NCBI GenBank assembly: GCA_023444095.1
Contig: JAEZRP010000033.1
Coordinates: forward strand, 1 to 40,069
Source: Bacillota bacterium
Lineage (GTDB): Bacteria; Bacillota; Clostridia; Christensenellales; Aristaeellaceae
Length of the DNA stretch: 40,069 nucleotides
Direction of reading: 5' to 3'
This document shows, one piece after another, positions 1 to 7,092 of this stretch. Position 1 is the first letter of the stretch. Every line of letters begins with the position of its first letter. The translations under genes and the position numbers were made by a program. The notes below the pieces were generated by a model that saw only the letters and a list, made by a program, of their open reading frames with translations, did not search any database and was not told the DNA's origin.

Positions 1-186
1 GAATTTTCTCACGAAAATTCCGTGCGAAATCCGGCTGCAAGAACTGATTCGTCGTCCGGCGCGCAAGCGCGCCCTTTGGACGAATCCAAAAGTACCGGCA
101 AAGCTGGCACTTTTGATTGAACATGGAGGGCTGTGGCCCTCCAAACCTCCCGGAGTTCATCATTTCTTTATTCATGCATAAGCCCT
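1..186 (-). repeat. Dispersed hairpin-rich intergenic repeat, copy A (runs off window edge)
   Basis: Read on the minus strand this stretch matches 14482-14720 and, more loosely, 33412-33590. The shared order is a GGAGGGC/GCCCTCC hairpin, a GC-rich hairpin followed by TTTT, a third hairpin of GGGCGCGC/GCGCGCC type, then a segment ending in CCGGATTTCG. It continues to the left of the window. In the plus direction it can be read as a short peptide containing GCGPPNLPEF, but the three copies do not preserve that frame, so I treat it as non-coding. It is inverted relative to the copy at 14482-14720, so the two bracket the accessory region between them. Confidence 0.8.
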
Positions 187-275
187 GCCGTACCCCCGCA
201 GACGCCCTGACAGCGGTGGGCGGCGCGCTGCCTGTTCCGAAGCGCCCCGCCCATGGAAAGCGCGCCGAACGGGAT

Positions 276-824
276 TCACGCATCCGGCGCGCCATCGGGA
301 ACGGCGTCCGGGCGCGCGGGGGGTTCGGGGGAATCGCCCGCAACCTCCGCGAACGGCGCGCCCGCCTGCAGCTCCACCGCTGGCAAGATCGCCACGCCCG
401 CCTCGACGGGCCGCTCCTCCCCCTTCTCCTCGCGCTTCTCGCGCCACATTTCCGGTTTGCGGTTCTTGAGCCAGAACATCTGCGCCGAAACGTCCGGCGG
501 CGATTCCTTTTTCACGGTCTTTGTCACCACCAGCTCGTACTCCCCCGTCTCCGCGCTCTTTTTGAGCTCGCGCGTGACCTCGGTGTACGAATAGCCGAGC
601 GCGCGCTTCAGAAGCGCGTTCTCCACCTGAATGTCGACGACCGCCTTTCCCCTTCGGAGCGCGTCGTCCATCTCCGGGAACCGCTTCTTCCACGCGTAGA
701 GCGTGTCCGCGCAGATTCCCATCCTTTGGGCAAGCTGCGCGTTGGAGAGCCCGTCCCGCGCCCAGCCCCGCAGCGTCGTGAGCCCGTCCACCGTCAGCCA
801 GTCCCGCACCTTTCCCCTCGCCAA
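276..824 (-). CDS. Phage terminase small subunit-like protein
   Basis: Predicted 182 aa. The N-terminal third has a helix-turn-helix with the features of terminase small subunits (residues about 22-50: LSNAQLAQRMGICADTLYAW). A middle segment and a conserved DVSAQMFWLKNRKPEMWRE block follow (about 110-130). Such proteins bind phage DNA at the packaging site and recruit the large subunit. I start at the TTG at 824 because it has a strong GGGGAGGTG ribosome site at good spacing; the ATG at 848 has none. The C-terminal 50 residues are low-complexity Ala/Pro/Glu. No terminase large subunit follows before the repeat at 1-186, so the packaging module looks broken or lies outside the window. It shares the strand of the replication genes at 3149-6209. 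Confidence 0.75.
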   Translation of the reverse strand: MARGKVRDWLTVDGLTTLRGWARDGLSNAQLAQRMGICADTLYAWKKRFPEMDDALRRGKAVVDIQVENALLKRALGYSYTEVTRELKKSAETGEYELVVTKTVKKESPPDVSAQMFWLKNRKPEMWREKREEKGEERPVEAGVAILPAVELQAGAPFAEVAGDSPEPPARPDAVPDGAPDA

Positions 825-931
825 GCGCCCACCTCCCCGGAAAAGCATAGGGAAAACGGGCCGCCGTTGTAAGTCCGTCGATCGAAAGATGCGGTGAGGT
901 GATCGGTTTTCGGAAAAGGATGCGATGCGAG

Positions 932-960
932 TTGTCATTCCGGAATGATTGTGGTATGCT
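932..960 (+). promoter_or_regulatory. Promoter of the methyltransferase gene with a 14-bp palindromic operator
   Basis: TTGTCA at 932-937 and TATGCT at 955-960 are separated by 17 bp. A perfect 14-bp palindrome, TCATTCCGGAATGA (935-948), overlaps the -35 element and the spacer. A repressor bound there would block the polymerase. The regulator is unknown. Confidence 0.6.
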
Positions 961-1013
961 GATGGCGCGCGGACAAGGAATCCGCCATCTAAATACCAAT
1001 CGAAGGAGAAAGC

Positions 1014-1775
1014 ATGGCGAAGCGAGAACTGCAATCGGCACTCATGTTGCCCCAATTTCCGTTGACCGCGAAATACGACGCCAGGTGGATCTGCGAAAAC
1101 AACATGGGGCCGTGCAGCCTGTGGCTCCTCGAGTTCCTGATGCGGAAAATGGAACTCCGGCCCGGCATGCGGGTACTGGACATGGGCTGCGGGAAGGGCA
1201 TGACGAGCGTCTTTCTGGCGAGGGAGTACGGCGTCACGGTGATCGCCAACGACCTGTGGATCGATCCCACGGAAAACTACCGGCATTTCAAGGAAGCCGG
1301 GCTGGAGGACAGAATCCTCCCCATTCGCGCGGAAGCGCGCCAGCTTCCGTACGCGGAGGAATCCTTCGACGCGATCATCAGCATCGATTCCTACGAGTAC
1401 TACGGCACGGACGCGCTGTATCTCGACTACATCAGCAAATTCCTGAAGCCCGGCGGCCAGATCGGAATCGTGGTCCCCGGACTGACGCGGGAGTTTGACG
1501 ACCGTGGCGCGCCCGATTACTTCCTGCAAAACATGGATTGGAGCCTGTACGCCTACCACACGCCCGAATGGTGGGCGCGGCTGTGGCGCTTCTCCAAGTG
1601 CATCGACGTGGAAATCAGCGATTCGATGCCGGACGGCTTTCAAATCTGGTCCCACTGGGAAGACGTTCTGAAGGAGTTCGGGTTCCACAATCCCGACCAG
1701 ATGCTCGAATGCGACAGGGGCGATTTCGTCACATTCACGCGCACGGTCGGGCGAAAGGTGCAAAGCCGCTGGTGA
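1014..1775 (+). CDS. Class I SAM-dependent methyltransferase
   Basis: 253 aa. Rossmann-type methyltransferase with motif I VLDMGCGKG (residues 54-62). An acidic residue at the end of strand 2 lies in ANDLW, and the post-motif region includes SFDAIISIDSYEYYG and FLKPGGQIGIVVPG. Tryptophan- and tyrosine-rich stretches near 165-190 (TPEWWARLWRF) probably form the acceptor pocket. The substrate cannot be told from sequence; a small molecule is more likely than DNA, since no NPPY-type motif is present. The start has GAAGGAGAAAGC eight bases upstream and its own promoter (932-960). It points against the surrounding phage genes and has its own terminator, so it is a self-contained unit that is probably not needed by the phage. 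Confidence 0.85.
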   Translation: MAKRELQSALMLPQFPLTAKYDARWICENNMGPCSLWLLEFLMRKMELRPGMRVLDMGCGKGMTSVFLAREYGVTVIANDLWIDPTENYRHFKEAGLEDRILPIRAEARQLPYAEESFDAIISIDSYEYYGTDALYLDYISKFLKPGGQIGIVVPGLTREFDDRGAPDYFLQNMDWSLYAYHTPEWWARLWRFSKCIDVEISDSMPDGFQIWSHWEDVLKEFGFHNPDQMLECDRGDFVTFTRTVGRKVQSRW

Positions 1776-1843
1776 CCGGGGGAAGGGGCGGTTGCATCCT
1801 TCGGGCTTCCTCTCCTTCAGGTTGAAGAAGAAACTGTGTGAAA

Positions 1844-1883
1844 AAAGGCGCAACCCCGACGATGGTTCGGGGTTGCGCCTTTG
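1844..1883. terminator. Intrinsic terminator behind the methyltransferase gene (probably bidirectional)
   Basis: Perfect stem AGGCGCAACCCCGA...TCGGGGTTGCGCCT with a short loop and flanking A and T runs on both sides, so it could stop transcription from either direction. The rest of 1884-2122 shows no gene. Confidence 0.8.
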
Positions 1884-2122
1884 GTTTGGCGGGTTTTGAG
1901 GGGGGCTGTGGGATCGGCGGGCTGATTTTTGTGACTAGGAAGTGACGAAGAGCGCACGTCCGCTGGCTGAAAAGCGGATCAACACGGGGTATGCGGTCCC
2001 GACCCTTCTCCTCGCCAATCCACCACCTTTCCAGAAGGGGCATAAAAGGGCGGGTATTGTAAGTCAGTTCTTAACGACAATAACAGTTATGCCATATCGT
2101 TATAATGGCCAAAGCGGCTCGA

Positions 2123-2932
2123 TTACTTATAAGTCGGACTTCCAAGTTTTATTGGGAGTGCCTTAATAATTTCTTCTAAAGCCACTAAATCATTTGCCGG
2201 TTGTTTCCATACATACGAGCGCAGCAAGTCCGGCACTTCACCAAAAGATCCGTTTTCAGAAAACAATAATGTGATTATTGAAAACATGTTTCCTTTTGCC
2301 GTCTTCTCTTCTATTGCATAATCTATTTCGCTTTCCAAAGCTCCAACATCTTTAAAATTAGGGGTGATGAAAAAAACCACTGCGCATGATTCTTTAAATC
2401 CGTCTCTGATCCCTCTGTGTAACTTCGTGCCTGCAGGCATCGAATCTTCATCAATCCATACATCAAACCCAAGCGTTGCAAGCGCGCTCTTGAACATTCG
2501 AACTTTGGTTTTATCTGTTGATTTGTGGCTTAAAAATATCTTCATTTTTACAACCCCCAACTTTATCTCATGGTAAAGAAGAAGCCTTTCGCATTCGTAG
2601 ACGACATTAGCCGTATTTTTTCTCAAAATTATGACTGCCTCTGAGGGACTCAGACAGAGATTCGCACGTAAATTATTCCGTACAGATTCAACATTTGAAT
2701 TATTGATCTCACTGTATCCAACAATATGATTGTCAAAATACAACACCTGTGCCACCTTTATAGGAGAGCCCTTTGTATCTTCAAGAATTAGAATAATGTA
2801 CTCTCCAAACTCTCCGTTTTTTATGTTATAACTTTTGAGAAGTGGCCATGTTAATAAACGATGCGGGTATTTTTTTGCAACCATTGCTCTGTAGAGTGGC
2901 ATGATGACCTGATCCGCAGTCAAATTTTCCAC
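2123..2932 (-). CDS. TIR-domain protein with an unrecognised N-terminal domain
   Basis: 269 aa. Residues about 129-230 form a TIR domain: KIFLSHKSTDK at its start, GFDVWIDEDSMPAGTKL in the BB-loop region, then AVVFFITPNF and ALESEIDYA. By alignment to the WxxKE motif of SARM1, E202 is the candidate catalytic glutamate of a TIR NADase. Residues 1-128 match no family I recognise. Bacterial TIR proteins often deplete NAD+ in antiphage defence; that role is inferred from the domain. GTG start with GAGG upstream, preceded by a strong promoter (2969-2997). The gene is much more AT-rich than the phage genes on either side, which points to recent acquisition. It sits between the phage loader and terminase genes, where cargo genes are often found. 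Confidence 0.8.
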   Translation of the reverse strand: MENLTADQVIMPLYRAMVAKKYPHRLLTWPLLKSYNIKNGEFGEYIILILEDTKGSPIKVAQVLYFDNHIVGYSEINNSNVESVRNNLRANLCLSPSEAVIILRKNTANVVYECERLLLYHEIKLGVVKMKIFLSHKSTDKTKVRMFKSALATLGFDVWIDEDSMPAGTKLHRGIRDGFKESCAVVFFITPNFKDVGALESEIDYAIEEKTAKGNMFSIITLLFSENGSFGEVPDLLRSYVWKQPANDLVALEEIIKALPIKLGSPTYK

Positions 2933-2968
2933 ACCCCATACCTCACATCGTCATTATTCATGTATGTA

Positions 2969-2997
2969 ATATTACTCTATTAACGCATATTCGTCAA
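2969..2997 (-). promoter_or_regulatory. Promoter of the TIR gene
   Basis: On the minus strand TTGACG (2992-2997) and TAATAT (2969-2974) are separated by exactly 17 bp. The TIR start lies about 37 bp further on. The gene can therefore be expressed independently of the prophage. Confidence 0.7.
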
Positions 2998-3148
2998 GCT
3001 TTTAACAAAAAAGAAGGTTTCAATCTTTTGCAGATTATTACCCCTGTAAACCATGTCTCTCTTCTTCCAGTTAGTCTAAAGGAGAAAGAGACGTTCCCTG
3101 CGTGACCAAAAACAGCAGTACAACGAGTAAGCCGTACCTCAATACTCT

Positions 3149-4060
3149 TCACCCCTCCCGCATCCTCTGGTTCTTCCCCGCCCCGCCCTCGATGGACAGC
3201 ACGTACCCGCGCGCGAGCTCGGCGATGCGGCTCCCGATGCCCTCGTCGAGCGCGATGATCTCGCCCAGCGTGCGCTCGGAGGAAATGAGCGTGCGCGCCC
3301 TGCGCAGGTAGCGGTGGTTCAGGATGTCGTAGAGGATGAGGACGTCCGCGTCCGTGATGCGGTCCCTGTCCGGGGCGCGCTTGTAAAGGTCGTCGATGTA
3401 TAGAACGTCGCAGCTCTTGAGCGCGTCCATCCGCGCGCGGTACGCCTCCGGATCGTCGTAACGGATGGCCTTGAGGCGCGTGATCTCGTCCGTCCACACC
3501 GAATAGATCACGTCGAGGGCGCGCGCGATCATCGCGCGGCAGATGGCGGTCGAGATGTGCGTCTTCCCCGCGCCCACCGCCCCGCCGATGAACCACCAGG
3601 CGGGGTTCGGGTCCGCGATGTAGCGGGCGGCGCGGTCCCGGATCTCCCCCTGCCACGCTTCCTCGGTGCGGAAGTTGTCCATCCGGCAGCGCGAAATCTG
3701 GTTGATGAGCCCGGACGCCCGCATTCGCCGCATGCTCGCGCGCGCCTTCTTGCATTCGCAGTCGTACTGGTACGCGCGCACCTGCCCGTCCGCCAGCCGC
3801 TCCGCGCCGTAGAAGACGCCGCGGTTCAGGCACTTGGGGCAGTCGTACCCGTCGTCCAGGTCGCCGGGCGCGGCGTTCATCCGCTCGGCCTTCTCCATTT
3901 CCCATTGAAGCGCCGCCGCCTCCCGCTCCTCGGCCGTCATCCTGAGGCTAGATTCGTACCTCTCCCGGAATCCGGGCACGTGGCTTTCCATGATCGCCAC
4001 GATCTCCGGACTGTTCAGGATGGCTTCGCCGATCGACATCATTCGCCCGTCCGTTCCCAT
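3149..4060 (-). CDS. Phage DnaC/DnaI-like helicase loader (AAA+ ATPase)
   Basis: 303 aa. Walker A GGAVGAGKTH begins at residue 159 and Walker B VLYIDDL lies at 219-225. C-terminal to these is an SSERTL sensor-like segment and a GSRIAELARGY arginine-finger region, as in the DnaC/DnaI/IstB group. The N-terminal part carries a zinc-binding set CPKC...CEC (C74, C77, C101, C103), typical of DnaI-like loaders of Gram-positive phages. It would load the host replicative helicase onto phage DNA. ATG start with AAAGGAG ahead of it. Its first 113 bases overlap the end of the upstream replisome organiser gene. Confidence 0.88.
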   Translation of the reverse strand: MGTDGRMMSIGEAILNSPEIVAIMESHVPGFRERYESSLRMTAEEREAAALQWEMEKAERMNAAPGDLDDGYDCPKCLNRGVFYGAERLADGQVRAYQYDCECKKARASMRRMRASGLINQISRCRMDNFRTEEAWQGEIRDRAARYIADPNPAWWFIGGAVGAGKTHISTAICRAMIARALDVIYSVWTDEITRLKAIRYDDPEAYRARMDALKSCDVLYIDDLYKRAPDRDRITDADVLILYDILNHRYLRRARTLISSERTLGEIIALDEGIGSRIAELARGYVLSIEGGAGKNQRMREG

Positions 4061-4940
4061 ATTCGCTCCTTTCCCAAAGCCGGACGGCGGCCCTCCAGTC
4101 CCGCATGGGGGCCTTGCCGATCATCCAGCCGTTTGCCTCGTAGTGGTCGTGGAATTTCACCGGGTCCACCCGGCTCCCCCGCTCCGCGCAGTATCGGGCG
4201 ACCGCCTCCGCGGTCGGCTTCTCGAACCGCGCGGGCTTGTCCTTGCGGGGCGGGGCGGTCGCGTCTTCTTCCGTCGCCCTCTCCTCGCTCCGCGACGAGA
4301 GGGTTTCGGACTGCGGGGCGCTTCGCGCCGTCCTCGTCCTCAAGTCCCGCTCGCGCGGGACCTCCTCTGCCGCCCTCTCCCTGCTTCGCGGCGAGAGGGT
4401 TTCGGACTGCGGGGCGCTCTGCGCCGTTCCCGTCCGAAAGTCCTGTATGATCTCCGTCGCCGCTCTGCCCTCGCTTCGAAGCGCAGCGGCCCCGGAGTGC
4501 GCGGCGCTCTGCGCCGTCATCGTCCTCGCGTCCCGAACGTCCCGCGCGCCCCCGCAACCCCCGTCCCTCCCCATCTCCCGTTCATTCGGATTCGGATTTG
4601 CATTCGGATTGGGGTTCGGATTCGGGTTTGGATTGGCATCCTCCGCATCCAAATCGTCCGGCGGCATGCGTTCGCATTCGTCCGCATGCTCGCGCACCCT
4701 GTCCCAGCGCGCCCGCACCGCCTTTTTCCCGCTCTCGCACCGCGCCTGATACCGCGCCTCGTCCCCGTCGATGGAGCGCGCCATGAACCGGAACGCCATG
4801 CGCGCCGCGCCCGCCAGCGCCGGGACCTCGCCCGCCTCCGAGTAGCGCCGCAGCGCGTTCATCAGCGCGCGGAACTGCGCGTCCGAGAGGGCGTCGAGCT
4901 GATCGTACTCGCCGTGATAGATGATGAATCCCTGCCGCAT
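3948..4940 (-). CDS. Phage replisome organiser-like protein with repeat-rich linker
   Basis: 330 aa. The N-terminus (GFIIYHGEYDQLDALSDAQF, about 4-25) resembles DUF6291-type phage replication proteins. The region around 265-295 (KFHDHYEANGW...PMRDWRAAVRLWE) is the conserved C-terminal block found just ahead of DnaC-like loaders in many phages. The linker between them is unusual: an Asn-Pro dipeptide array (about 101-120), then three imperfect repeats of about 33 residues built on TAQSAPQSETLSPRS-type text. Start ATG with GAGG directly upstream. The frame runs past the conserved block and overlaps the loader gene by 113 bases; I see no internal stop, so the long tail is real or results from a small frameshift. 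Confidence 0.72.
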   Translation of the reverse strand: MRQGFIIYHGEYDQLDALSDAQFRALMNALRRYSEAGEVPALAGAARMAFRFMARSIDGDEARYQARCESGKKAVRARWDRVREHADECERMPPDDLDAEDANPNPNPNPNPNANPNPNEREMGRDGGCGGARDVRDARTMTAQSAAHSGAAALRSEGRAATEIIQDFRTGTAQSAPQSETLSPRSRERAAEEVPRERDLRTRTARSAPQSETLSSRSEERATEEDATAPPRKDKPARFEKPTAEAVARYCAERGSRVDPVKFHDHYEANGWMIGKAPMRDWRAAVRLWERSEYGNGRANDVDRRSHPEQSGDRGDHGKPRARIPGEVRI

Positions 4941-4942
4941 CC

Positions 4943-5110
4943 TCAGCCCTCGCCTTCCAAAAAATCTTCCTCGTCCTCGCCGTCCGGCGCTTCGCCGGAA
5001 TCTTCCGCGAGAAGCGGCGCGTCCGCGCGGCCCGCCCCGTACGGAAGCCCGCATTCCATGCAGCCCACGCACTCCCGCCCGCCCCAGCCCAGCACGCACA
5101 GGTAGCTCAT
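4943..5110 (-). CDS. Small cysteine-rich phage protein
   Basis: 55 aa. The first half has closely spaced cysteines (ECVGCMECG), suggesting metal binding. The second half is strongly acidic (EDEEDFLEGEG). Short Cys-motif proteins like this are common in early operons of Gram-positive phages; their function is unknown. Start ATG with GGAGGGCGAGCG upstream. It overlaps the end of the preceding gene by ATGA and stops 2 bases before the replisome organiser start. Confidence 0.6.
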   Translation of the reverse strand: MSYLCVLGWGGRECVGCMECGLPYGAGRADAPLLAEDSGEAPDGEDEEDFLEGEG

Positions 5111-5340
5111 CGCTCGCCCTCCTCGCCGTACTTCCCCTCCGCAAGCCCCAGGCACACCGGGCACGCGCCGCAATCCCGTCGGCAGTAGGCGTCGATGTGG
5201 CGCAGGAAGTCGCCCTCCGTGCGAAACTGAATGAGGATCGTGTTGCCGTCGTCCGTCCCTTCACAGCCGATGGAGCGCGGCCTGTTCACGCTGCGGAAGA
5301 ACGGACACACGATGTTGCTCGTGCCCTGCGTGGAGGACAT
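5107..5340 (-). CDS. Small phage protein with putative zinc-binding cysteines
   Basis: 77 aa. One cysteine lies near residue 12 (VCPFF), one near 26, and a C-terminal cluster CRRDCGACPVC (about 53-63). This may be one zinc-binding site. Function unknown. Its start overlaps the stop of the upstream 50-aa gene as TGATG, and its own stop overlaps the next start as ATGA, so translation is coupled along the operon. Confidence 0.6.
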   Translation of the reverse strand: MSSTQGTSNIVCPFFRSVNRPRSIGCEGTDDGNTILIQFRTEGDFLRHIDAYCRRDCGACPVCLGLAEGKYGEEGER

Positions 5341-5492
5341 CAGCTTTTTGCGCGCGGCCTGCCCGGAGCGGACCGGGCCGCGCGGCCGCCTTTCTCAAGT
5401 TTGCGGAAGGAGGCCGCCCCGCCCCCCCGAATCGCGGGCATCGTCCCGTCCGGCTCCGAGACATGGTACCCCGCCTTTGCGCTCATTCCCAT
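5340..5492 (-). CDS. Hypothetical 50-aa phage protein
   Basis: Basic, glycine-rich peptide (GGGAASFRKLEKGG, about 23-36). A strong ribosome site, GAGGGGAGAAAGCGC, lies just before the ATG. Third codon positions are strongly GC-rich as in the neighbours, and the stop overlaps the next start as TGATG. These three signs support a real gene despite its size. No family recognised. Confidence 0.55.
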   Translation of the reverse strand: MGMSAKAGYHVSEPDGTMPAIRGGGAASFRKLEKGGRAARSAPGRPRAKS

Positions 5493-5596
5493 GCGCTTTC
5501 TCCCCTCTCATCCCCTGAATCATTTGCTTCCTGCGCGCCGCACGCTCGCATGACCCTTGGCGGCGCAAGCCATTGATTCCCCCGCCGCGCCGTCAC
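5483..5596 (-). CDS. Possible 37-aa phage protein (GTG start)
   Basis: The GTG at 5596 has an excellent GGAGGATCG site. The short frame contains GNQWLAPPRVMRACG and ends 10 bases inside the next gene. Reading is supported mainly by the ribosome site and by the tight overlap typical of this operon. A 17-codon frame in another phase covers part of the same DNA, so this call is tentative. Confidence 0.35.
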   Translation of the reverse strand: MTARRGNQWLAPPRVMRACGAQEANDSGDERGESAWE

Positions 5597-5629
5597 CGAT
5601 CCTCCGCCGCGCCCCGGCCCCCTTGCCCG

Positions 5630-5980
5630 TCACCCATCCTCCCCCGCGCCCGTCGTCCGCGCGGCGCGGAACGACCCCCCAAACAGGCCCACGCTCCGCA
5701 GAAATTCCCGCACGCAGAAGCTTGGCCGCGCCGGGTAGCCCGTGCGCGCGGACGAGGCGAGCACCGCCCGGCAGGTTTTCAGCGCCGCGAGGTACGCCCC
5801 GTGGTTCCGCTCGATCTGGCGTTCGCGCCGCCGGGCGATCCCCTCGACCGCCTCGACCGGGCAGCCGATGAAATCCGCGATCTGCCGGAATGTGTATATC
5901 CCCCGCGAGAGCATCTGAAAGATCATCTCGCCGTAGACGGAGTGCGCCCCCGTCCACTTTACAAGCCCCGTCGGCGTCAT
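5630..5980 (-). CDS. Small HTH-like phage early protein
   Basis: 116 aa. Residues about 28-50 (YTFRQIADFIGCPVEAVEGI) have the spacing of a helix-turn-helix, followed by a basic stretch RRRERQIERN. The C-terminus is Gly/Arg-rich. It could be a regulator or an accessory replication protein of the prophage; I cannot choose. Start ATG at 5980 with GGGGAGGGG six bases upstream. It overlaps the preceding short frame by ATGA. The reading frame continues upstream without a stop, but only this start has a clear ribosome site. Confidence 0.55.
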   Translation of the reverse strand: MTPTGLVKWTGAHSVYGEMIFQMLSRGIYTFRQIADFIGCPVEAVEGIARRRERQIERNHGAYLAALKTCRAVLASSARTGYPARPSFCVREFLRSVGLFGGSFRAARTTGAGEDG

Positions 5981-6105
5981 TGCATCCCCTCCCCGCGCCG
6001 TCCTCTGTTCAACATATTTGAACTTTCCGAGTAAAAAAATAGGTTGTACTCCGTGCGCGATCCCCGGCCACGCGCACGCCTGCGCGATCCCGCTGCCGCC
6101 GCCAA
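5977..6105 (-). CDS. Possible 42-aa phage leader protein (TTG start)
   Basis: The frame starts with TTG ten bases after a GGAGG and ends in ATGA overlap with the 116-aa gene. It is rich in arginine and contains YNLFFYSESSN. All three phases are open over much of this stretch, and third-position GC does not clearly favour this one. Operator 2 (6007-6023) lies inside it. Tentative. Confidence 0.3.
   Translation of the reverse strand: MAAAAGSRRRARGRGSRTEYNLFFYSESSNMLNRGRRGEGMQ
6007..6023. promoter_or_regulatory. Prophage operator 2
   Basis: GTTCAA-CATAT-TTGAAC, two perfect 6-bp arms with a 5-bp spacer. It has the same core and spacing as operator 1 (6281-6299) and lies about 220 bp downstream of the early promoter, inside the transcribed region. 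Confidence 0.6.
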
Positions 6106-6110
6106 TCCGG

Positions 6111-6209
6111 TTAGTCCTCCTGAATGAAGCCTCCGCAGCCCATGGCGTGCGCGAAGCCGCCCCGCGTCCCGCAAATTTCGACGATCCGGATGCCCCGCGC
6201 CGTCGGCAG
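6111..6209 (-). CDS. Possible 32-aa first gene of the early operon (CTG start)
   Basis: The frame reads IRIVEICGTRGGFAHAMGCG in its middle and has about 28 of 32 codons ending in G or C, like true genes here and unlike the other two phases. No ATG, GTG or TTG is available: an in-frame TTG is followed at once by a stop. The CTG at 6209 has AAGGGGG at ideal spacing. If translated, it is the first product of the early promoter. It ends in a GGAGG that would serve the next frame. Confidence 0.35.
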   Translation of the reverse strand: MPTARGIRIVEICGTRGGFAHAMGCGGFIQED

Positions 6210-6245
6210 TCACAACCCCCTTGTTTAACTCCATTGAACAATTAG

Positions 6246-6274
6246 AATATAGCACCGATCCGCCGCGCTGTCAA
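6246..6274 (-). promoter_or_regulatory. Early (lytic) promoter of the prophage operon
   Basis: On the minus strand TTGACA (6269-6274) and TATATT (6246-6251) are separated by 17 bp. It fires towards the small early genes and the replication genes, divergent from the repressor. Confidence 0.7.
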
Positions 6275-6280
6275 CCCACA

Positions 6281-6299
6281 AATTCAACATTTTTGAATT
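6281..6299. promoter_or_regulatory. Prophage operator 1 between divergent promoters
   Basis: AATTCAA-CATTT-TTGAATT, two perfect 7-bp arms with a 5-bp spacer. It lies midway between the two -35 elements. Together with 6007-6023 it gives the consensus TTCAACATWTTTGAA for the repressor site. Single TTGAAC half-sites also occur at 6315-6320, as the repressor -35, and near 6233. Confidence 0.7.
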
Positions 6300-6314
6300 T
6301 TTTATATTTGTCTA

Positions 6315-6343
6315 TTGAACTTTGAGGTCGGATGGGATATAAT
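6315..6343 (+). promoter_or_regulatory. Promoter of the prophage repressor
   Basis: TTGAAC (6315-6320), 17 bp, then a consensus TATAAT (6338-6343). The -35 is itself an operator half-site, so the repressor could act on its own promoter. Confidence 0.7.
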
Positions 6344-6360
6344 GTGCGCGGGGTGATGAG

Positions 6361-7029
6361 ATGAAAAAGAGCGACACGGCAAGCCGCCTTCGGCAGCTGA
6401 TGCGCGAGCGGGCGCTCAAGCAGGTGGACATCATCGAGGCGGCCGCGCCATACTGCGCAAAGTACCATGTCAAGCTGAACCGCAGCGACATCAGCCAGTA
6501 TGTGAGCGGGAAGGTCGCGCCGAGTCAGGAGAAGCTGACGGTGCTGAGCCTCGCGCTGGGCGTGCCGGAGCCGTGGCTCATGGGCTACGACATGGAGCCC
6601 GCCGAGCCGGACGGCATCCCGCCCTACAAAAACATCGTCCCGGTCCTGAGAAGGCGCATCCCCCTCCTCGGCGAGATCGCGGCGGGCGAGCCCATCTACG
6701 CGCAGGAGGATCACGAGGCCTACGTGACGGCGGACGCCGACCTCCGGTGCGATTTCGCCCTCCGGGTCAAGGGGAAGAGCATGACGGGCGCGCACATCTT
6801 CGACGGCGACATCGTGTTTATCAAGCGGCAGGCGGACGTGCGGGACGGCCAGATCGCGGCGGTCGCCGTCGAGGACGAGGCGACGCTCAAGCGCGTGTAC
6901 CACGAGAAGGACGGCGTCACCCTCGTTTCCGAAAACCCGGATTTCAAGCCCATGGCCTTTCGCGACGGGGACGGGGTGAACGTGCGCATCCTCGGGCTCG
7001 CCGTGGCGCTTCACCACAGGATCCTGTGA
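6361..7029 (+). CDS. Prophage repressor, HTH plus S24 self-cleaving peptidase (CI/LexA-like)
   Basis: 222 aa. N-terminal Cro/CI-type helix-turn-helix (about 8-70; NRSDISQYVSGKVAPS in the recognition region). Then a linker with the self-cleavage site EIAAGEP (A108-G109), and a C-terminal S24 domain with catalytic Ser140 (KGKSM) and Lys177 (TLKRVY). This is the complete set needed for RecA-stimulated autocleavage, so the prophage switch should respond to DNA damage. Start ATG with GGGGTGAT upstream. It is divergent from the early operon and has two symmetric sites between or near the promoters. Every key residue is intact even though the rest of the prophage looks incomplete. Confidence 0.9.
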   Translation: MKKSDTASRLRQLMRERALKQVDIIEAAAPYCAKYHVKLNRSDISQYVSGKVAPSQEKLTVLSLALGVPEPWLMGYDMEPAEPDGIPPYKNIVPVLRRRIPLLGEIAAGEPIYAQEDHEAYVTADADLRCDFALRVKGKSMTGAHIFDGDIVFIKRQADVRDGQIAAVAVEDEATLKRVYHEKDGVTLVSENPDFKPMAFRDGDGVNVRILGLAVALHHRIL

Positions 7030-7092
7030 CGGGGGATTCGGGCGACGGAACCCCGTTTGGATTTCGGATCACAGCCGCATGCCGCCCGGGCC

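Noticed and set aside
117..186. Short peptide frame containing GCGPPNLPEF, also seen at 14480-14546
   Set aside because: It follows the repeat, not a gene: the third repeat copy breaks the frame, and there is no ribosome site or codon bias.
3948..4060. Frameshift in the replisome organiser tail
   Set aside because: The frame is open and the loader start has a strong ribosome site, so a long overlap is possible. A frameshift cannot be shown without a relative for comparison.
4550..4650. Short tandem repeat in the replisome organiser as a CRISPR array
   Set aside because: The repeat is a 6-bp in-frame codon pair for Asn-Pro with no spacers; it is part of a coding sequence.
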